From JAFEDN01 sp965651935 (GTDB taxonomy: Bacteria > Pseudomonadota > Gammaproteobacteria > Coxiellales > Coxiellaceae): DNA of 50,600 nucleotides. Location: assembly GCA_965651935.1 (NCBI GenBank), contig CBFGTC010000015.1:1-50600 (forward strand). Reading direction: 5' to 3'. Each line of letters starts with the position of its first letter. The first letter of the stretch is position 1. Made by a program: the position numbers and the translations under genes. The notes beneath the pieces are model-generated. The model was not told where the DNA came from and made no database searches. It worked only from the letters and a program-made list of their open reading frames with translations. Positions 16,015 to 24,894 of this stretch are shown in pieces.

Positions 16015-17230
16015 GGCCACTCAATATTATCTTAAACACGCCATAGTCTTATTGGATATTTCCAAAGCCTTAGCGCAAAGTATAGAAAAACCATACCGTG
16101 TCGTAAAAATGGACTTAACGATTGAATTGGATAATAAACAATTAGCCAATTTTACCGGTTTTCGTGTTCAACATAACAATGCTTTAGGCCCGATGAAGGG
16201 CGGTTTACGTTTTCATCCAACCGTGGATGAAGATGACGTTAACTCTCTGGCTTCGTTAATGACTTGGAAAACCTCTTTATTGCGTTTACCTTATGGCGGC
16301 GCGAAAGGGGGAGTGGCGTGCAATCCAGAAAAGCTCTCTTCTGCTGAGCTGGAGCGCATTACCAAAACTTTTACTGGAAAAATAAAAGAAATCATTGGTC
16401 CCTACCAAGACATCCCGGCCCCGGATGTCAATACGAATGCTCAAGTCATGGCTTGGATAATGTCGGAATATTCTAAATATCGTGGTTTTACACCCGCCGT
16501 TGTTACTGGGAAACCAATATTTTTATACGGTTCCGAAGGCAGAGAAGAGGCCACAGGACGTGGGGTAGTTATCATCATTGAATGTTTATTGGCAATGGAA
16601 AAACGAGATATCACTCAAGCTCGGTTTGTTATACAAGGTTTCGGTAATGTCGGTTTCCATACTGCGAGGATTTTGCACGAGAAAGGCGGTAAGGTGATTG
16701 CCATATCTGACGTCAACGGTGCAATTTATGCTGAAAATGGTTTAAATATAGTGGAATTAAAAAATTACTATGACAAAAACCATTCGTTAAAAGGTTTTCC
16801 AAGAGCTCGTGATATCACCGCAGATCAATTGCTGGTTACCGAATGTGACGTCCTGATCCCGGCAGCTCTTGGTGACGTGTTTGATAAAAAATTAGCGCAA
16901 GAAGTACAATGCCGTTATTTAATTGAAGCGGCTAATGGTCCTACTTTACCTGAAGCGGATGAAATCTTTGCTAAGCGCAACATTCTGGTTGTGCCTGATA
17001 TTCTTGCCAATGCGGGCGGGGTAACCGTTTCTTATTTTGAATGGGCGCAGAATATTCAGCAAGCGCGGTGGAGTTTAGAAAAAATCCATAGAGAATTAAA
17101 AAATTACATGGTAGATGCCTTTGAGCGTGTGGTAAAAATGGCAAACTCGCGTCAGTGCAGTTTGCGAGAAGCCGCTTTTATAATAGGCATAGGCAGAGTG
17201 ATTAAAGCCACCCTAACTTTAGGATTATGA
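16004..17230 (+). CDS. gdhA: Glu/Leu/Phe/Val dehydrogenase, probably glutamate dehydrogenase
   Basis: A 408-aa cytosolic enzyme catalysing oxidative deamination of glutamate to 2-oxoglutarate, or the reverse. The start at 16004 has GGAG six bases upstream. Substrate-binding Lys65 is in GPMKGGLRFHP and catalytic Lys101 in PYGGAKGGV. DIPAPDVNTN follows, then the Rossmann motif QGFGNVG. Near the C-terminus is the ILANAGGVTVSYFEW signature. Length is typical of the NAD-type hexameric family. It overlaps the ppiD-like gene and is followed after one base by a cyclic-nucleotide-binding protein. Leucine dehydrogenase is less likely given the TPAVVTGKP segment. Confidence 0.9.
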   Translation: MGIEATQYYLKHAIVLLDISKALAQSIEKPYRVVKMDLTIELDNKQLANFTGFRVQHNNALGPMKGGLRFHPTVDEDDVNSLASLMTWKTSLLRLPYGGAKGGVACNPEKLSSAELERITKTFTGKIKEIIGPYQDIPAPDVNTNAQVMAWIMSEYSKYRGFTPAVVTGKPIFLYGSEGREEATGRGVVIIIECLLAMEKRDITQARFVIQGFGNVGFHTARILHEKGGKVIAISDVNGAIYAENGLNIVELKNYYDKNHSLKGFPRARDITADQLLVTECDVLIPAALGDVFDKKLAQEVQCRYLIEAANGPTLPEADEIFAKRNILVVPDILANAGGVTVSYFEWAQNIQQARWSLEKIHRELKNYMVDAFERVVKMANSRQCSLREAAFIIGIGRVIKATLTLGL

Positions 17231-17231
17231 T

Positions 17232-17756
17232 ATGGTTAAAAAGAATGCTCGTCACAGCCCTATATTTGAAGGTGTAGATCAAAAATACATCGATAAATTT
17301 TTGGAAACCTTACCGGATCCGGTGCATATTAAAGCGGGTGAATATCTATGGCATCAAGGAGATACTGGCGAAAGCATGTATTTACTCAATTCTGGAAAGA
17401 TGGAAGTGTTATTATTATCCAGTGACAAACAAGACGAATCTGTCATCGCATCAATCGAAGCGGGCGCGGTGATTGGAGAAGTCTGTGTATTGGGAGAGAA
17501 ATGCCGCTCGGCCAGCATACGCGCTGCCGAAGATTCTGAGTTATGGGTTATTGACGGTCAACAGTTTCACGAAAAAGTAAAAGAACAAGACCCGGCGGTG
17601 CTCACCATTTGTTATAACATAGCAAAATTGTTAACGCAGCGTTTAATTGCGGCAAACAATTTTATCAGCAAAATTCAAAAGATGTCTGACAAAGTCGTGA
17701 AATCAGAGATTGAAACCTACCGGCAACGGTTTTACGAAGAATCATTATTTAGTTAA
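17232..17756 (+). CDS. stand-alone cyclic-nucleotide-binding-domain protein
   Basis: A 174-aa protein dominated by one CNB domain (about 10-125): PIFEGVDQKYIDKFLE helix, GEYLWHQGDTGESMYLLNSG strands, and the phosphate-binding cassette GEVCVLGEKCRSASIRA with its conserved Glu and Arg. The C-terminus is a helical stretch ending YRQRFYEESLF. It has no DNA-binding or enzymatic output domain, unlike CRP. It starts two bases after the GDH stop and ends three bases before the SDR gene, so it is in the same operon. It may bind cAMP or another nucleotide and act on a partner protein. Its target is unknown. Confidence 0.85.
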   Translation: MVKKNARHSPIFEGVDQKYIDKFLETLPDPVHIKAGEYLWHQGDTGESMYLLNSGKMEVLLLSSDKQDESVIASIEAGAVIGEVCVLGEKCRSASIRAAEDSELWVIDGQQFHEKVKEQDPAVLTICYNIAKLLTQRLIAANNFISKIQKMSDKVVKSEIETYRQRFYEESLFS

Positions 17757-17758
17757 GT

Positions 17759-18484
17759 ATGGAGAAAGTCGCATTAGTGACGGGAGCGGCCCGGCGCATT
17801 GGTTCTTATATCGCCAATAGTTTGCATCAAAATGGCTACCGCGTGTTAATCCACTACCATAAGTCAGCAGATGAGGCGCAAAAATTAAAAGAACAATTCA
17901 ATCAACAACGTCCGAATTCAGCTGAAATTTTGGCAGCCAACCTAAATGATTTGTCTACAATTTCGCATTTGATCGAATCTGCAATAGGAATTGGTCACGG
18001 ATTGGATGTTATCGTCAACAATGCCTCTAGTTTTTATCCCACTGAAATCGGCGCCGCCTCATTAGCGCAATGGGACGATTTGATGAATACGAATTTGAAA
18101 GCGCCATTTTTTTTAGCACAAGCCGCGGCAAAAGTTTTACGAGAACGGCAAGGCAATATCATCAATATTGCTGATGTCCATGGCGAACGGCCTTTAAAAA
18201 ATTATCCTATCTACTCCATAGCGAAAGCCGGAATGATCATGTTAACCAAATCCTTAGCGCGTGAATTGGCGCCTCACATTCGCGTGAATGCGATTGCTCC
18301 CGGAGCGACTTTGTTACCGGTAAACTATTCAGCCGATGCCGAACTGCTTTTAAAAGAAAAAACGGTCTTAAACCGTTTCGTTGATCCTCAGGAAATTGCG
18401 GCGGCGGTATTATTTTTTTTGCAACAGACCAGTATTACCGGTCAAATTCTGAATATTGACTGCGGACGTTCTCTACGCCAGTGA
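17759..18484 (+). CDS. SDR oxidoreductase, pteridine-reductase-like
   Basis: A 241-aa short-chain dehydrogenase. The cofactor motif TGAARRIG at 8-15, with two Arg residues and the later YHKSADEA, indicates NADPH. NNASSFYPTE and the catalytic YSIAK follow, and the ADVHGERPLKNY segment resembles pteridine reductases/FolM (dihydromonapterin reductase) rather than FabG. Such enzymes reduce dihydropterins. It is the last gene of the run that starts at 14422, three bases after the CNB gene. A general 3-oxoacyl-ACP reductase function cannot be excluded from motifs alone. Confidence 0.8.
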   Translation: MEKVALVTGAARRIGSYIANSLHQNGYRVLIHYHKSADEAQKLKEQFNQQRPNSAEILAANLNDLSTISHLIESAIGIGHGLDVIVNNASSFYPTEIGAASLAQWDDLMNTNLKAPFFLAQAAAKVLRERQGNIINIADVHGERPLKNYPIYSIAKAGMIMLTKSLARELAPHIRVNAIAPGATLLPVNYSADAELLLKEKTVLNRFVDPQEIAAAVLFFLQQTSITGQILNIDCGRSLRQ

Positions 18485-18561
18485 GTAACCCTCTGAAAGG
18501 GCGACCCATTGGCGTCAGTTAAATCGCGACTTCTACCAATAATTCCTACGCAGTACTAACT

Positions 18562-20190
18562 TTATGGATTAAAAGAAGTGGTAGAACTTTTACTTATTTC
18601 CTCTAAGAGCTGCTCTAACTGTCCTTCCCGCATGGATTGTCGTATTTTCTGTGATAATGATTTATCGCCATTCAGAAAAGCTTTCCTTGAATTTTTTAGT
18701 AAATCGAAAAGCATAGACCATTTGTTTTGTGGTAAATTTAAGACTTTAAATGACCGAAACAGTTCTGAAACAGTTATGTTTGCTTCAGCGGCATAGGAGT
18801 AAATCATTTGAAAAAATATAAAAGCATCCTTGTTTTTTGCAAAGTACTCCAAAGCTCCTTCTGTTTTTTGAAGATTATCTAAAACTGTTTTGCGACTAAT
18901 TAATTTTGGCCCAAATTTACTTTCGGGAAAAAAGTCTTGTAATAGATGTGTCTTTAAAATTGCAGAAAATTTATCTTCAAATTCATCCCAAAGCAAGGAC
19001 TTGATATTAATTTCTTTGATTCTAGTCTTTACAAAAGACTGAGCTAATTTAATAGATGTCGTGGATTCAAGAAAAAACGATGACATCATATTTCGGTTTT
19101 TTCCTAAAAATTGGTTTAAACGACAGGTAGAATTATTAAGATTAGTCATTATGGTATTTAAATTCTCCAGTGAATCAACCTTTTGCAGTGAAACGACAAA
19201 TTTCTCTAAAATTTTAAATTTATTTGCCTTGGTGGCTTCCTTGCATTCTGAGATGGCCTTTTCGATTTGATTTATAAAATTACTTGAATCTAAAGATTCA
19301 TTTTTACTATCCATACTAAAGTAACTATCGTTGTTAACAATATCAAGTAATTTACCTAAGTAAACGTTTTGCATTACTGCGATGTAATAGCCCGCATGAC
19401 GTGAGAGCTCAAGTTGTGGACAGCGGATACGGCACTCGAGGATTAGGCGCCTTAATTTATTAAGTGGAGATTGCGGGAGTGGATTTTTTACATTGATTTG
19501 GGATCTAAGTTTCTCATCTAAGGTATCAATTATTTTTTCGTCTATGTAAACAGTTTGAAATCCTAAGCCGAGATAACCTAAGTCTCTATAAAAAGATTTA
19601 AGTATTTCTATATTCTTCACAATGGTCAAGTAATCTGAGCAATTTTCCTTGTAGTCTGATTTCAGCACCTTTTGGTAAGCCTTTTGCTTTCCAGTTTCTA
19701 ATAATAATATCAGTTGAAAAGGCGCATAAAGATATACTTTGAACGGTTCTCCGAAAACATTACGCAGCATTTTCGGTGTTGAATCAAAACAACTGCTGAA
19801 AATATTAAATTTACCCAATTCGTGTTCATTCTTAAGCGAGATCAAAGTCTTTTGAAAATCTTTTATTCTAATTAAAGGTTCAGGTTTATATTCATTACTT
19901 AAAAATGAATAAAAATCGCCAGTTTCCAGGGGGATTTCGTATGTAGGCCACTCCTTGCTTTCTAATTTAGGATAACCCATCTGTTCGTATAATTGAATCA
20001 TGTTGTTAGGTAAAATTCTCCCCGGAGACATTTGAGTACTAAAATTTGGTGCTAATTCTTCAGATTCAAAAAATAAATCATAAGTAGCTAGCATTAAATC
20101 TATTTTTTGTGTAGTGCTAAGGTCAGGTTTTTTAGACTCTTTTTGTAGTGGACGCTCTTGTAATTCTATTTCATTGTTATTTTTAGACAT
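18562..20190 (-). CDS. 542-aa orphan protein, candidate secreted effector
   Basis: A large hydrophilic, mostly alpha-helical protein with no signal peptide or TM segment, Lys/Glu/Asn/Ser-rich and more AT-rich than its neighbours. I recognise no firm family. Residues 323-363 (KILEKFVVSLQ..DSLENLNTIMTNLNNSTCRL) weakly resemble the central helices of RasGEF (CDC25-like) domains, where a KFI-x-IA helix precedes NFN-x-[LI]-M and RL. Flanking parts do not obviously continue the match. The C-terminus is polar and Glu/Ser-rich (EQLLEEISKSSTTSFNP), as in many Dot/Icm substrates. It lies in reverse between two core genes. Confidence 0.65.
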   Translation of the reverse strand: MSKNNNEIELQERPLQKESKKPDLSTTQKIDLMLATYDLFFESEELAPNFSTQMSPGRILPNNMIQLYEQMGYPKLESKEWPTYEIPLETGDFYSFLSNEYKPEPLIRIKDFQKTLISLKNEHELGKFNIFSSCFDSTPKMLRNVFGEPFKVYLYAPFQLILLLETGKQKAYQKVLKSDYKENCSDYLTIVKNIEILKSFYRDLGYLGLGFQTVYIDEKIIDTLDEKLRSQINVKNPLPQSPLNKLRRLILECRIRCPQLELSRHAGYYIAVMQNVYLGKLLDIVNNDSYFSMDSKNESLDSSNFINQIEKAISECKEATKANKFKILEKFVVSLQKVDSLENLNTIMTNLNNSTCRLNQFLGKNRNMMSSFFLESTTSIKLAQSFVKTRIKEINIKSLLWDEFEDKFSAILKTHLLQDFFPESKFGPKLISRKTVLDNLQKTEGALEYFAKNKDAFIFFQMIYSYAAEANITVSELFRSFKVLNLPQNKWSMLFDLLKNSRKAFLNGDKSLSQKIRQSMREGQLEQLLEEISKSSTTSFNP

Positions 20191-20291
20191 TTGCTTTCTT
20201 CCTAAATAGTTAAAGATTTAATTGATCTAATATTGATTATGATACCTAACAAGATTATAATTGATTTTGCTTTTTAAGTGAATGTATATAT

Positions 20292-21050
20292 ATGCGCAAA
20301 GCTTTAATTGCAGGCAATTGGAAAATGAACAGCTCGATAGCAGATATTAAAATTCTGCTGCAGAACTTATTGCAACATCGAGATAGTTTTCACTCGATTG
20401 AAATGGCAGTGTTCCCACCCTACGTGTATTTAGGATTAGTTGCCCAATATCTGCAAGGTTCTCCCATCGCTTGGGGGGCGCAAAATGTTTTCAGCGAAGC
20501 GGCAGGTGCTTACACCGGCGAAGTTTCTACCGCCATGCTAAAGGAATTCCATTGCCGCTATGTCATCGTGGGCCATTCGGAAAGAAGAACCTTATTTAAT
20601 GAGACCGATCAGCTAGTCGCGGCTAAATTTCACGCTGTGTTAAGAGCCGGTTTGCAACCGATATTATGTGTGGGAGAAACTGCCCAAGAACGGCAGAGCG
20701 GCGCCACATTCGAAATTATTGAAAGACAGCTTGCAGCCGCGTTAAAATTAGCTGATAATTCGACTAACTTATCGCAGGCAGTAATCGCTTATGAACCGGT
20801 TTGGGCGATAGGCACAGGCCAAAACGCCAACCCAGCCCAAGCTCAAGAAGTTCATCAAATGATTCGATCAACGCTTGAAAAACATCAAGCTGGATTGGGC
20901 GGTTCGATAAGAATTATTTATGGCGGAAGTGTTAAACCTGAAAACGCCGCAGCGCTTCTAAATGAAGCGGATATAGACGGTGCTTTAGTAGGCGGCGCTT
21001 CTTTACAAGCCGAACAATTTATAGAGATTGCAAAACAATGCAAGCATTAA
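20292..21050 (+). CDS. tpiA: triosephosphate isomerase
   Basis: A 252-aa TIM-barrel enzyme interconverting dihydroxyacetone phosphate and glyceraldehyde-3-phosphate. All active-site motifs are present: AGNWKMN with Lys11, the IVGHSERR histidine, the YEPVWAIGTG glutamate and flexible loop 6, and the phosphate-binding IIYGGSVKPEN with LVGGASL. Length is normal. Its last 13 bases overlap the secG start, the usual gammaproteobacterial tpiA-secG arrangement. Confidence 0.98.
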   Translation: MRKALIAGNWKMNSSIADIKILLQNLLQHRDSFHSIEMAVFPPYVYLGLVAQYLQGSPIAWGAQNVFSEAAGAYTGEVSTAMLKEFHCRYVIVGHSERRTLFNETDQLVAAKFHAVLRAGLQPILCVGETAQERQSGATFEIIERQLAAALKLADNSTNLSQAVIAYEPVWAIGTGQNANPAQAQEVHQMIRSTLEKHQAGLGGSIRIIYGGSVKPENAAALLNEADIDGALVGGASLQAEQFIEIAKQCKH

Positions 21051-21346
21051 TAATAGTGATACACGTTATCGCTTCATTAGCGATTATAATTTTAGTTTTA
21101 ATGCAACACGGTAAAGGCGCAGACGCTGGGGCAACATTTGGCAGCGGTGCCTCCAATACCATGTTCGGCAGTGCCGGTTCTATGAGCTTTTTCATGAAGC
21201 TGACCGCTTTATTTGCTGCTATATTTTTCGCCACCAGCTTAACCTTAAGCTACATGGCGTCTCATCGGCAGCAACCGGTTTTCTCATTTCAAACCCCTCC
21301 CATAGCGCCGGTGACAGATTCGACTACTGGTGAAAAAACGCAATAA
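21038..21346 (+). CDS. secG: SecG, preprotein translocase subunit
   Basis: A 102-aa inner-membrane subunit of SecYEG. Two TM helices (about 3-20 and 52-72) flank the conserved cytoplasmic loop LMQHGKGADAGATFGSGASNT, followed by a Pro/Thr-rich polar tail. It overlaps tpiA and precedes tRNA-Leu and nuoA, the conserved gamma order. Confidence 0.95.
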   Translation: MQALIIVIHVIASLAIIILVLMQHGKGADAGATFGSGASNTMFGSAGSMSFFMKLTALFAAIFFATSLTLSYMASHRQQPVFSFQTPPIAPVTDSTTGEKTQ

Positions 21347-21417
21347 AGAAATTAAGTTGCAAATTTTCTGAATTTGGTTAGTCCATGTACGGGATCGAGG
21401 GTTAAGGTACAATATAA

Positions 21418-21449
21418 AATTGGCTTTGCCAATGCGCAGGATATAAGCA
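21418..21449 (+). repeat. dispersed repeat, copy 2 (partial)
   Basis: AATTGGCTTTGCCAATGCGC followed by AGGATATAAGCA matches the 3' part of the copy at 14371-14400 with one inserted T and one substitution. It contains the small hairpin TTGGC / GCCAA and sits just upstream of the tRNA-Leu gene. Confidence 0.6.
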
Positions 21450-21452
21450 TCT

Positions 21453-21534
21453 GCCGAAGTGGTGAAATTGGTATACACGCAGGCTTGAGGTGTCTGTGGC
21501 GAAAGTCGTGCCGGTTCGAGTCCGGCCTTCGGCA
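21453..21534 (+). tRNA. tRNA-Leu (GAG)
   Basis: Class II tRNA. The acceptor stem pairs GCCGAAG with CTTCGGC, the anticodon stem CAGGC/GTCTG carries loop TTGAGGT with anticodon GAG, and a long variable arm and GGTTCGAGTCC T-loop follow. The discriminator is A and CCA is not encoded. Its place between secG and nuoA is conserved in many gammaproteobacteria. Confidence 0.95.
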
Positions 21535-21590
21535 CTCTTTTAAATATTGAGCTTTGATTTTTGTTGTAAAAAAATTTATGATGAGCGACT

Positions 21591-21947
21591 ATGTTAACGC
21601 AATATTTTCCTGTTCTTATCTTTATGATTGTCGGTGTTGCTCTGGGAGTGATCGCCTATACCGCTGGCGGCATTTTAGGGCCACATCGCCCGGACAAAGC
21701 CAAATTATCCCCATACGAATGCGGATTTGATCATTTTGAAGACGCCCGTCTGCCATTTGACGTGCGTTTCTACTTAGTCGCCATTTTATTTATCATTTTC
21801 GATTTGGAAACCGCATTCTTATTTCCGTGGGCGATAGTATTACGCCATATAGGCTGGTTGGGATTTTTTTCCATGATGTTTTTCTTAGCCATTTTAATCA
21901 TAGGATTTATTTATGAATGGAAGAAAGGCGCGTTAGAGTGGGAGTAA
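21591..21947 (+). CDS. nuoA: NADH-quinone oxidoreductase subunit A
   Basis: A 118-aa membrane subunit of complex I with three TM helices. Conserved family segments are KLSPYECGFDHFEDARLPFD in the first loop, and YLVAILFIIFDLETAFLFPW, whose acidic FDLE motif lies near the quinone site. First gene of the nuo operon, 56 bases after tRNA-Leu. Confidence 0.97.
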   Translation: MLTQYFPVLIFMIVGVALGVIAYTAGGILGPHRPDKAKLSPYECGFDHFEDARLPFDVRFYLVAILFIIFDLETAFLFPWAIVLRHIGWLGFFSMMFFLAILIIGFIYEWKKGALEWE

Positions 21948-21954
21948 TTTAAAG

Positions 21955-22440
21955 ATGAAGGGCATACAAGAATCCTTATCAGGCCAAGGTTTTTTTGTCA
22001 CCAGTTTAGATAAAATGATTCGATGGGCGCAAACCGGCTCTCTATGGCCCATGACATTCGGTCTTGCTTGTTGTGCAGTGGAAATGATGCATGCTTACGC
22101 ATCACGCTACGACCTTGACCGCTTTGGCGTTGTCCCCAGGCCCAGTCCTCGGCAATCCGATTTAATGATTGTTGCCGGGACTTTATGCAACAAAATGGCC
22201 CCCGCACTCCGAAAAGTATACGACCAAATGGCAGAGCCGCGTTGGGTGATCTCCATGGGGTCTTGCGCTAACGGCGGCGGATACTATCACTATGCTTATT
22301 CCGTTGTGCGAGGTTGTGACCGCATTGTGCCAGTCGATATATACGTTCCCGGGTGCCCTCCTCCAGCGGAAGCGCTAGTATACGGTATTATCCAATTACA
22401 AAATAAAATTAAACGCCGTAATGTGATTAAACGCGATTAA
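21955..22440 (+). CDS. nuoB: NADH-quinone oxidoreductase subunit B
   Basis: A 161-aa peripheral-arm subunit carrying cluster N2, the terminal electron donor to quinone. The tandem cysteines are in FGLACCAVEMMHA, the third in SMGSCANGGGYY and the fourth in YVPGCPPPAEAL. The SPRQSDLMIVAG loop is intact. It starts seven bases after nuoA. Confidence 0.98.
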   Translation: MKGIQESLSGQGFFVTSLDKMIRWAQTGSLWPMTFGLACCAVEMMHAYASRYDLDRFGVVPRPSPRQSDLMIVAGTLCNKMAPALRKVYDQMAEPRWVISMGSCANGGGYYHYAYSVVRGCDRIVPVDIYVPGCPPPAEALVYGIIQLQNKIKRRNVIKRD

Positions 22441-22449
22441 GGAATTTTT

Positions 22450-23142
22450 ATGTCAAATCCAAGTGAAAAACAGCAAAATTTATTAATCGCTTTGCAAAAT
22501 GCTTTTGGCGAGAAATTACGTGAAATATCCGTAGGAGATATGCTAACCATTGTCATCTCTCGCGAAGATTTAATACCGATTTGCAAAACTTTGTATCAAG
22601 AACCCGCCTTTCAATTTCATCAATTAACTGATTTATGCGGAGTTGATTATTTAAATTACGGAGTTGATGATTGGCGCACTACCGAAACCACCGAAACGGG
22701 ATACAGTCGCGGCGTGCAAGTCACTCCACAAAGAGTGGGAGTGTGGGACAGGCCCCGCTATGCCGTGGTATACCATTTATTATCTTTAGTCAACAATCAG
22801 CGCTTGCGGGTCCGCGTATTTTTAGAACCCGAACCGGCCATTAATTCGGTTATTGATATCTGGAATGGAGCGAATTGGTACGAACGTGAAGCGTATGATT
22901 TATATGGCATCGTCTTTGAGGGCCATCCCGATTTACGGAGGCTGCTCACTGATTACGGTTTTTCAGGGCATCCTTTCCGTAAAGATTTTCCCCTCATTGG
23001 TGAAGTGGAAATGCGTTATGATGCCGCCACTCAACGTTGCATTTATGAGCCGGTAAGCATACAACCGCGAGTATTAGTTCCCAAAGTGATAAGAGAAGAC
23101 CACCGTTACCTGGTCGAAGAACCGGGAGAGAAACATGCCTGA
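22450..23142 (+). CDS. nuoC: NADH-quinone oxidoreductase subunit C
   Basis: A 230-aa peripheral subunit of the 30-kDa family, not fused to NuoD (unlike E. coli). Signature motifs are FHQLTDLCGVDY, the NWYEREAYDLYGIVFEGHPD segment and LLTDYGFSGHPFRKDFPL. Its end overlaps the nuoD start by eight bases. Confidence 0.97.
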   Translation: MSNPSEKQQNLLIALQNAFGEKLREISVGDMLTIVISREDLIPICKTLYQEPAFQFHQLTDLCGVDYLNYGVDDWRTTETTETGYSRGVQVTPQRVGVWDRPRYAVVYHLLSLVNNQRLRVRVFLEPEPAINSVIDIWNGANWYEREAYDLYGIVFEGHPDLRRLLTDYGFSGHPFRKDFPLIGEVEMRYDAATQRCIYEPVSIQPRVLVPKVIREDHRYLVEEPGEKHA

Positions 23143-24388
23143 AATTCAAAATTATACCATTAATTTTGGTCCTCAACATCCCGCAGCACACGGCGTTTTG
23201 CGTGTTATTTTGGAAGTAGACGGAGAAGTCATCCAACGTTCGGACCCTCATATCGGCCTATTACACCGCGCCACTGAAAAATTAGCGGAAACCAAACCGT
23301 ACAACCAGAGCATTGGTTATATGGACCGCCTAGATTACGTGTCCATGATGTGCAATGAACACGCTTACGTCATGGCAATTGAAAAACTACTGGATTTGAC
23401 ACCCCCCATCCGTGCGCAATATATCCGGGTTATGTTTGATGAAATCACGCGAATTCTCAATCATTTGCTATGGGTGGGCGCTCACGCTATTGATATTGGC
23501 GCCATGAGTGTGTTCCTTTATTGCTTCCGTGAACGCGAAGATTTAATGGATTGTTACGAAGCTGTCTCAGGCGCTCGTATGCACGCCACCTACTATCGTC
23601 CTGGGGGAGTGTACCGCGATTTGCCGGACAAAATGCCGCAATACAAACCTTCTCGTTGGCATAATGAAAAAAAAGTCGAAGAGATGAACCGTAATCGCCA
23701 GGGATCGCTATTGGATTTTATTGAAAGTTTTACCGAGCGCTTTCCCAAATTAGTCGACGAATACGAATATCTCTTAACCAACAATCGTATTTGGAAACAA
23801 CGCACAGTCGGCATCGGTGTGGTTTCGGCAGAGCGCGCGATCAATCTGGGATTTACCGGCCCCATGTTACGCGGCTCCGGTGTGGAATGGGATTTGCGAA
23901 AAAAACAACCCTATGAAGTCTATGATCGTTTGGAATTTGATATCCCAGTCGGAGTACATGGCGATAGTTATGACCGTTATTTAGTGCGCATGGAAGAAAT
24001 GCGTCAATCCAACCGCATTATCAAACAATGCGTGGATTGGTTGCGAAAAAATCCTGGGCCGGTGATGACCGATAACAACAAAATCGCCCCGCCTGCTCGT
24101 AAAATCATGAAAGAAGACATGGAATCCCTGATTCACCACTTTAAATTATTTACCGAAGGGTATCACACCCCTCCGGGCGAAGCTTATGCGGCAGTGGAGC
24201 ATCCCAAAGGAGAATTCGGCGCTTATATCATTTCCGACGGCGCGAATAAGCCTTACCGGCTCAAATTGCGCGCTGGCAGTTATCCTCATATTGCTGCATT
24301 GGATGAAATGAGCCGTGGCCATATGATTGCCGATTTGGTGACCGTGATCTCCACTATTGACGTTGTATTCGGAGAGGTAGACCGCTAA
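23135..24388 (+). CDS. nuoD: NADH-quinone oxidoreductase subunit D
   Basis: A 417-aa 49-kDa-type subunit that forms the quinone-binding cavity with NuoB. It begins with the family hallmark INFGPQHPAAHGVLRV and contains HIGLLHRATEKL, YMDRLDYVSMMCNEHAY and PKGEFGAYIISDG; the C-terminus FGEVDR is complete. The stop overlaps the nuoE start by one base (TAATG). Confidence 0.98.
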   Translation: MPEIQNYTINFGPQHPAAHGVLRVILEVDGEVIQRSDPHIGLLHRATEKLAETKPYNQSIGYMDRLDYVSMMCNEHAYVMAIEKLLDLTPPIRAQYIRVMFDEITRILNHLLWVGAHAIDIGAMSVFLYCFREREDLMDCYEAVSGARMHATYYRPGGVYRDLPDKMPQYKPSRWHNEKKVEEMNRNRQGSLLDFIESFTERFPKLVDEYEYLLTNNRIWKQRTVGIGVVSAERAINLGFTGPMLRGSGVEWDLRKKQPYEVYDRLEFDIPVGVHGDSYDRYLVRMEEMRQSNRIIKQCVDWLRKNPGPVMTDNNKIAPPARKIMKEDMESLIHHFKLFTEGYHTPPGEAYAAVEHPKGEFGAYIISDGANKPYRLKLRAGSYPHIAALDEMSRGHMIADLVTVISTIDVVFGEVDR

Positions 24389-24894
24389 TGACAGATATTT
24401 TTACCATTTCCCCTGAAGTTCAGCATAAAATTGATCATTGGCTAACCAAATATCCCCCAGAACAAAAACGCTCTGCGGTGGTAGCGGCTTTATTATACGT
24501 GCAAGAACAAAACGGCGGTTGGCTAAACCAATCTGCGATGCAAGCCGTGGCAGACTATCTCAACATCACGGCAATCGAAGTCTATGAGGTCGCTACCTTT
24601 TACGACATGTATAATCTTGCGCCTCGGGGTAAAAATAAAATTGGCATATGCACCAATATCTCTTGCCTGTTGCGAGGCGCAGAAGAACTGGCCCAGAGCG
24701 TCAAAGCAAAATTGGGAATCGAATTCGGCCAATCCACCCCGGACGGGTTATTTTATTTGTGTGAGACCGAGTGTCTCGCTGCCTGCGGCGGCGCTCCTAT
24801 GTGTCAAATCAATGACCGTGCTTACCATGAAAATCTTACCCCAGAAAAAATATCAGCATTAATCGATCAACTAGCTCAGGAGAAGTCCTCGTGA
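24388..24894 (+). CDS. nuoE: NADH-quinone oxidoreductase subunit E
   Basis: A 168-aa thioredoxin-fold subunit holding a [2Fe-2S] cluster. The four ligand cysteines are in GICTNISCLL and ETECLAACGGAP. The N-terminal helical part includes KRSAVVAALLYVQEQNGGWL. Its stop overlaps the GTG of nuoF (GTGA). Confidence 0.97.
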   Translation: MTDIFTISPEVQHKIDHWLTKYPPEQKRSAVVAALLYVQEQNGGWLNQSAMQAVADYLNITAIEVYEVATFYDMYNLAPRGKNKIGICTNISCLLRGAEELAQSVKAKLGIEFGQSTPDGLFYLCETECLAACGGAPMCQINDRAYHENLTPEKISALIDQLAQEKSS

